From: Melieria omissa
Taxonomy: Eukaryota; Arthropoda; Insecta; Diptera; Ulidiidae
Length of the DNA: 64,000 bases
Direction: 5' to 3'
Assembly: GCA_963971225.1 (NCBI GenBank)
Contig: OZ020267.1
Coordinates: 150,651,920-150,715,919, forward strand
A program made the position numbers and the translations under genes. Below are positions 62,401 through 64,000 of this stretch, one piece after another (the first letter of the stretch is position 1; every line of letters starts with the position of its first letter). Below the pieces are notes generated by a model. The model was not told the DNA's origin. It did not search any database and saw only the letters and a list, made by a program, of their open reading frames with translations.

Positions 62401-64000
62401 AGGGCTTCTTCGGCGACCCGAAGAGCGGCTGCCGCAAGATCGAGTGCAGCAGCGACGACGACTGCTCGAACGACAAGACCTGCGACAATCACATGTGCAA
62501 GATCGCATGCCTCATCGGGCAACCGTGCGGCGAAAACGCACTCTGCACCACCGAGAACCACAAGCAAGTGTGCCACTGCCAGCCTGGCTTCACGGGCGAT
62601 CCGCGTGTGCATTGCGACGTAATAGACTTCTGTAAAGACGCACCGTGCGGACCGGGGGCGCGCTGCCGCAATGCGCGTGGCTCCTACAAGTGCACGTGTC
62701 CGGCGGGTCTAGTGGGCGACCCATACAATGAGGGTTGCCGCACATCGGTCGAGTGCGAAACCAACGAAGACTGTCCGCCGCATGCCGAGTGCTCAACCGC
62801 CAATGGCGTACCGAAATGTCATGACGTGTGCGCCAATGTCAAGTGCGGCCTCAATGCGGAATGTATTCCGAAGGGCCACCAGGCACAGTGTGCATGCCGC
62901 AATGGTTACGACGGTAATCCCGCTGACCGGGTTGCCGGATGCAAACCGCTGCCCGTGCCATGTCAAGTGACCAGTGACTGTCCAACCAATACTTATTGTT
63001 CGGATAGTATATGTAAACGTAAGTACTAACAACTAAAACGGTACCGCGAGTAGTCGTATTCCTATTAGATACTGATACAAAATACCAACAACAATCTACC
63101 ATAACCTTAATGAACTAACGCCGTAGGCAGTACACTTACCTACTAGCTGTACCTACTTACTCTCCATCACAATGGTTTATGTGTGTGTTGGCCTACTGTG
63201 CGCGGTGTGCGCACAGTCGAACACTTGGTGTCCTCTAACCGCGTTGACCTAAACAATTCCTAGTACCCGCAAGACTGTGTTAGGAAGAGGTCGCAAGCTT
63301 TGAGCCAAGCAAGGTACACTCAACGGGAATATGGTGGCAAAGTGAAAACGAATGGCATGAATATTTAGAAAAAACATTTTTAGGTTATTTTACGAAAAAC
63401 AGTGGACATGTCCAAGTATTATAGTCTTGGATCATAGTTGACTAACTGACACAAACAGACTCTTTAACTGACGATATCTTGTCCTTTTTCCATGCCACTA
63501 AATCGGTGTTATCACTTTTACAGCGGCCTGCATACTCGACACCGAGTGTGGTGCATCCGAGGTTTGTCAAGGCGGCCAGTGCATCAATCCGTGTCTGCAG
63601 CCGCAGGCATGTGGCATGAATGCAGAGTGTCTCATACAGACACACTACAAGCAATGCTCCTGCCCGGCCGGCTTCACGGGTAACGCTGACGTCGAGTGCG
63701 TACGCATACCGGTGGCATGCAACAGCGATGCCGAGTGCCGCGACGGCTACACCTGTCGCGACTCAATGTGTCTGCCCGCCTGCCACAACGATCAAGACTG
63801 TGCGCTGAACGAGAAGTGCTTGAGCGGCAACTGCATGCGTAAGTGCACACCCAATCAATCGCCATCTCCAATAACTAACTTAGCTAACTTTCTCTAATCT
63901 TTTTGTATAGTGACGTGCCGCGTGGACAACGACTGTTTCCTGGGCCATGTTTGCCTGCACAATAAGTGCGTCTACGGCTGTCGCACCGACGACGACTGTA
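32370..64000 (+). CDS. dpy: dumpy, giant EGF/DPY-module ZP-domain matrix protein; 5' part, ten exons, runs off the window
   Basis: Dumpy is a huge secreted, membrane-anchored fibre protein of the insect apical extracellular matrix. It transmits tension between cuticle and epidermis at muscle attachment sites, trachea and wing. Coding exons that I joined by GT-AG sites and reading phase are 32370-32420, 36458-36674, 36765-36866, 37030-37146, 53008-53139, 53227-53598, 53915-54226, 55744-63018, 63524-63838 and 63911-64000, about 2,994 codons with no internal stop. The order is signal peptide, LDLa-like region, EGF-like region, seven calcium-binding EGF starts (D-x-D/N-E-C) before the big exon and about twelve within it, interleaved with roughly thirty short cysteine-rich DPY modules. 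Many EGFs carry the Asn/Asp hydroxylation pattern C-x-N-x4-F/Y-x-C-x-C. Domain order and wording match Drosophila Dumpy as I know it. The C-terminal ZP domain lies outside the window. Exon joins are inferred from sequence and are not transcript-tested. Confidence 0.95.
32594..32840 (-). repeat. 124-bp tandem duplication in intron 1 with reverse-oriented motif
   Basis: CCAATT at 32594 and 32718 begins two near-identical copies sharing TCTAAATTAAACAAAAGACT, AACAAAACTTGCAATGTACA and CCCAAAAACTTTCTCTACAA. Each copy holds a minus-strand variant of the locus-wide motif (32624-32647 and 32748-32771). Confidence 0.9.
34404..34590 (-). repeat. 109-bp tandem duplication in intron 1
   Basis: AAAAGTCGCAGCAGAATTTT at 34406 and 34515 starts two copies, each followed by GTCAACATAAGTGATCACTT and a minus-strand motif copy (CAAAAGACTTAAGACACAAA). 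Another minus-strand copy (CAAAAGACTTAAGCAACAAA) stands alone at 34331-34350. Confidence 0.88.
34684..34851. mobile_element. hAT-like MITE, 168 bp
   Basis: Terminal inverted repeats start CAGGGGCGGATTCAG (34684) and end CTGAATCCGTCACTG (34837-34851). The reverse complement of the end is CAGTGACGGATTCAG, so 12 of 15 positions match. CAG...GGAT-type ends are common in hAT elements. The target duplication is unclear because the flanks are CACT-rich. CACTCACT at 34676-34683 recurs at 34857-34864, five bases outside the repeat. No transposase is present. Confidence 0.7.
36458..36674 (+). CDS. dpy: dumpy exon 2: N-terminal region with LDLa-like calcium cage
   Basis: The acceptor TTTTTCAG ends at 36457 and the donor GTAAGT starts at 36675. 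The exon enters in phase 0 and leaves in phase 1. It encodes 72 residues plus one base. The first part (VYSQIKTAQPTS...) completes the signal peptide cleavage region. The second half has LCDGNQDCFLGSDE, the acidic calcium-binding signature of LDL-receptor class A repeats. Only four cysteines are present where a full LDLa repeat has six. A possible N-glycosylation site (NES) lies just before it. Known Drosophila Dumpy begins with the same kind of segment, so this is a conserved head domain and not a decayed one. Confidence 0.9.
36765..36866 (+). CDS. dpy: dumpy exon 3: short EGF-like cysteine cluster
   Basis: This small symmetric exon (34 codons, phase 1 in and out) sits 90 bp after exon 2. 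The acceptor is TTGCAG (36759-36764) and the donor is GTGAGA at 36867. The split codon gives N, followed by DCDKDDTQCTNGVCLNGVCHC and then GYGGCNC. This reads as a compact EGF-like module with closely spaced cysteines and no calcium-binding D-x-D-E start. It links the LDLa-like head to the first calcium-binding EGF in the next exon. Confidence 0.9.
37030..37146 (+). CDS. dpy: dumpy exon 4: first calcium-binding EGF domain
   Basis: This exon has 39 codons, phase 1 on both sides, with acceptor TTTTCAG ending at 37029 and donor GTGAGT at 37147. It encodes one complete EGF domain starting DENEC and ending GLHCE. The segment CTNTIGSFTCTC fits the Asn-hydroxylation and calcium-binding consensus. 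One exon equals one EGF domain here, which is the usual shuffled-module layout. The next coding exon is 15.9 kb away. Confidence 0.92.
38160..40450. repeat. A-rich array of GTACTAAA-containing repeats
   Basis: GTACTAAA or AGTACTAA occurs dozens of times. In the 5' half, units contain TAGTTCTAAAAT, CAAAATAAAGT and a TTTACTAAAAA phrase. In the 3' half, units of about 160 bp start with CTTTTAGAACATT at about 39668, 39832, 39997 and 40153 and include GCACTAAATGAAGTACTAA. No open frame of note is present. Confidence 0.85.
41241..41264. repeat. (CA)12 microsatellite
   Basis: An uninterrupted CA run, followed about 100 bp later by a GT-rich run (about 41374-41391). Confidence 0.95.
43266..44532 (+). 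mobile_element. Inactive mariner element with TA target duplication
   Basis: Imperfect terminal inverted repeats of about 27 bp (starting CTTAGGCTGCCTTTTAT at 43266 and, on the other strand, CGAGGGTTGCCTTTTAT at 44532) are flanked by TA at 43264-43265 and 44533-44534. The length of 1,267 bp is normal for mariner. The transposase frame starts at 43448 and shows PETIDAVRKL, VTYREIEASLGIS, SRWIPHNL, TGDESLIY, HQDN and PPYSSDLTPN, clear mariner landmarks. It is broken by in-frame stops at 43574, 43625 and 43940, and small deletions are apparent. The third catalytic Asp has become Tyr (TAC at 44273). The spacing from the second to the third site is 31 residues in place of the family's 34. It cannot encode active transposase. 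Confidence 0.93.
43448..44416 (+). pseudogene. Mariner transposase pseudogene
   Basis: This is a cut-and-paste transposase of the mariner (Tc1/mariner superfamily, D34D) type. The frame spans 322 codons, somewhat shorter than the usual 345 or so, with three premature stops. The first catalytic Asp (TGDE, GAC at 43901) and the second (HQDN, GAC at 44177) are kept, but the third is lost. The N-terminal helix-turn-helix region is recognisable but degraded (stop in place of the Trp expected before FNEFKRGR). It sits entirely within dumpy intron 4 in the same orientation and has no effect on the dumpy reading frame. Confidence 0.92.
46110..49450. repeat. AT-rich tandem array, unit about 110 bp, interrupted by a transposon
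   Basis: The phrase TTTTACAAATCAATAAAATC marks units at about 46151, 46261, 48001, 48103, 48490, 48758 and 49176 (degenerate in the last). The first two lie 110 bp apart. Later units drift in length and become T-rich. The piggyBac-like element at 46365-47990 sits inside one unit. Confidence 0.85.
46365..47990. mobile_element. piggyBac-like non-autonomous element, 1,626 bp, with TTAA duplication
   Basis: The ends are a perfect 17-bp inverted repeat (CCCTTATTCTCATACCC at 46365-46381 and its complement at 47974-47990). Both are flanked directly by TTAA (46361-46364 and 47991-47994), as required for piggyBac. A sub-terminal inverted repeat of about 40 bp (46584-46623 versus 47923-47962) contains CGCACAATGGGGTAAACATG and is placed asymmetrically, which is also a piggyBac-type trait. 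The left end has tandem CCCGGGTA blocks. The longest open frames (46680-46865, 47488-47709) show no transposase motif, so the element depends on an outside enzyme. Subtracting it plus one TTAA restores the 110-bp register of the host array exactly. Confidence 0.9.
49578..49624. repeat. Perfect 16-bp inverted repeat (hairpin)
   Basis: TTGGGTCATAATGACA and its exact complement are separated by 15 bases with a GAGGGGG run. They lie at the 3' edge of the AT-rich array. I cannot assign the hairpin to a terminator, miRNA or MITE. Confidence 0.85.
51802..51828. repeat. CA microsatellite in intron 4
   Basis: An uninterrupted run of about thirteen CA units. Confidence 0.95.
53008..53139 (+). CDS. dpy: dumpy exon 5: calcium-binding EGF domain
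   Basis: The acceptor TTATTGCAG ends at 53007 and the donor GTATGT starts at 53140. The 44 codons are phase 1 to phase 1. The domain starts DIDECQDPTIAARC and ends GDGEVLCT. It has an unusual adjacent cysteine pair (ECC) in the first half and a long loop before the second cysteine. The same features occur in Drosophila Dumpy at this position, so I read them as conserved. Confidence 0.92.
53227..53598 (+). CDS. dpy: dumpy exon 6: three calcium-binding EGF domains in tandem
   Basis: The exon starts 87 bp after exon 5. The acceptor is TTAATTAG (ends 53226) and the donor is GTAAGT (53599). The 124 codons are phase 1 to phase 1. Three domains begin DVDECRNP, DVDECAHT and DVDECARS, and each carries the hydroxylation pattern (for example CINTPGNYTCAC). 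The coding sequence is strongly GC-rich next to AT-rich introns. Long antisense and shifted-frame open frames over this region are a side effect of that base composition. Confidence 0.93.
53599..53914 (+). other. dumpy intron 6 (316 bp)
   Basis: An ordinary phase-1 intron. The exon 6 frame reads on into it for about 90 codons, but the good donor and the resumed EGF sequence after 53914 show that this is readthrough. Confidence 0.85.
53915..54226 (+). CDS. dpy: dumpy exon 7: two calcium-binding EGF domains, the first with a Gly/Ala-rich loop
   Basis: The acceptor CATGCGCAG ends at 53914. The donor is GTTAGT at 54227, less common than GTAAGT but in the expected phase. The 104 codons are phase 1 to phase 1. 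The first EGF starts DVDECATNNPC, and between its last cysteines it carries a low-complexity Gly/Ser/Ala-rich stretch (about 54015-54081). The second starts DLDECNVPDG and ends GYLHCE. Its split codon (A + AC) gives N, producing NINEC at the start of the next exon, which confirms the join. Confidence 0.9.
54227..55743 (+). repeat. dumpy intron 7 (1,517 bp), rich in AAGCTTTTGC repeats
   Basis: The phrase AAGCTTTTGC or GCTTTTGC recurs many times. A unit of about 151 bp starting TTTTCATATGCTTTCGCATT is duplicated at 54463 and 54614. A unit of about 71 bp with CCACTACATTG and ATTCTGATG is duplicated near 54990 and 55061. The last 90 bp are CCA/CAAC-rich before the acceptor. No gene is seen. Confidence 0.8.
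55744..63018 (+). CDS. dpy: dumpy giant exon 8: alternating EGF domains and DPY modules
   Basis: A single open exon of 7,275 nt (2,425 codons) runs from an acceptor (CACCCAG, ends 55743) to donor GTAAGT at 63019, phase 1 to phase 1. Calcium-binding EGF starts are at about 55746, 55863, 56112, 56364, 56499, 56853, 57118, 57435, 57801, 58668, 61050 and 61548. Between them are non-calcium EGFs ending G-x-P-x-x-x-C and short DPY modules with spacing near C-x5-C-x5-C-x4-C-x3-C. Two stretches, about 60380-60640 and 60758-61015, have four DPY-type modules directly in tandem with no EGF between. All cysteines appear paired within modules. No transmembrane or ZP sequence is present. The alternation of EGFs with DPY modules is the published hallmark of Dumpy. 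Confidence 0.97.
63019..63523 (+). other. dumpy intron 8 (505 bp)
   Basis: A phase-1 intron of mixed composition. I see nothing notable in it beyond the splice sites. Confidence 0.85.
63524..63838 (+). CDS. dpy: dumpy exon 9: DPY modules flanking an EGF-like domain
   Basis: The acceptor TTTTACAG ends at 63523 and the donor GTAAGT starts at 63839. The 105 codons are phase 1 to phase 1. The split codon gives P, then ACILDTECGASEVC opens a DPY-type module. An EGF-like segment follows (CGMNAECLIQ, GFTGNADVEC), then two more DPY-type stretches. It continues the architecture of exon 8 after a 505-bp intron. Confidence 0.92.
63911..64000 (+). CDS. dpy: dumpy exon 10, cut by the window end
   Basis: After a 72-bp intron, an acceptor TTGTATAG (ends 63910) opens a phase-1 exon that stays open to the last base. 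It reads L, then TCRVDNDCFLGHVCLHNKC, then VYGCRTDDDC. These are consecutive DPY-type modules. The exon clearly continues beyond the window. Confidence 0.88.

Overview
This is a window of insect genomic DNA, almost certainly from a higher fly (Diptera, Brachycera). The only host protein-coding gene I can support is the 5' part of dumpy (dpy), on the + strand. Dumpy is a giant extracellular zona-pellucida protein of the apical matrix that ties epidermal, tracheal and tendon cells to the cuticle. The protein is very close to Drosophila Dumpy, but the non-coding DNA is larger, AT-rich and full of repeats and insertions. That suggests a larger-genome fly such as a tephritid. The family assignment is inference; the gene identity is not in doubt.

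Layout. Positions 1-32364 hold no recognisable host coding sequence. They contain satellite-like tandem arrays (295-930, 4240-6440, 8662-9520, 12388-13740, 15720-16300, 17510-18040), a 5'-truncated R1-like LINE on the minus strand with a 15-bp target-site duplication (19009-19950), an (ATAAA)31 microsatellite and a 2-kb T-rich tract. The start-codon exon opens behind a good splice acceptor at 32363-32364, so at least one non-coding 5' exon lies upstream. The best internal candidate is 17414-17496. It begins with a fused acceptor/donor (CAG|GTAAG) and ends in a donor (GAG|GTGAGT), which is the layout of a recursive-splicing exon.

Dumpy coding exons are 32370-32420 (signal peptide), 36458-36674 (LDLa-like), 36765-36866, 37030-37146, 53008-53139, 53227-53598, 53915-54226, 55744-63018 (7,275 nt), 63524-63838 and 63911 to the window end. 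They give about 2,994 residues of an N-terminal region made of calcium-binding EGF domains alternating with short cysteine-rich DPY modules. The first intron is phase 0 and every later one is phase 1. The ZP domain and membrane anchor lie beyond the window.

The introns have absorbed several mobile elements: a hAT-like MITE in intron 1 (34684-34851), a dead mariner (43266-44532) and a non-autonomous piggyBac-like element with TTAA duplications (46365-47990) in the 15.9-kb intron 4. The piggyBac-like element sits inside a 110-bp tandem array whose register is restored exactly when the element plus one TTAA is removed. A dispersed motif of about 20 nt with core GTTTGTTGCTTAAGTCTTT recurs more than twenty times across the locus. 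It is + oriented in the 4-26 kb clusters and at 52.86 kb, and - oriented at 32-35 kb. I do not recognise it, and it is the least explained signal in the window.
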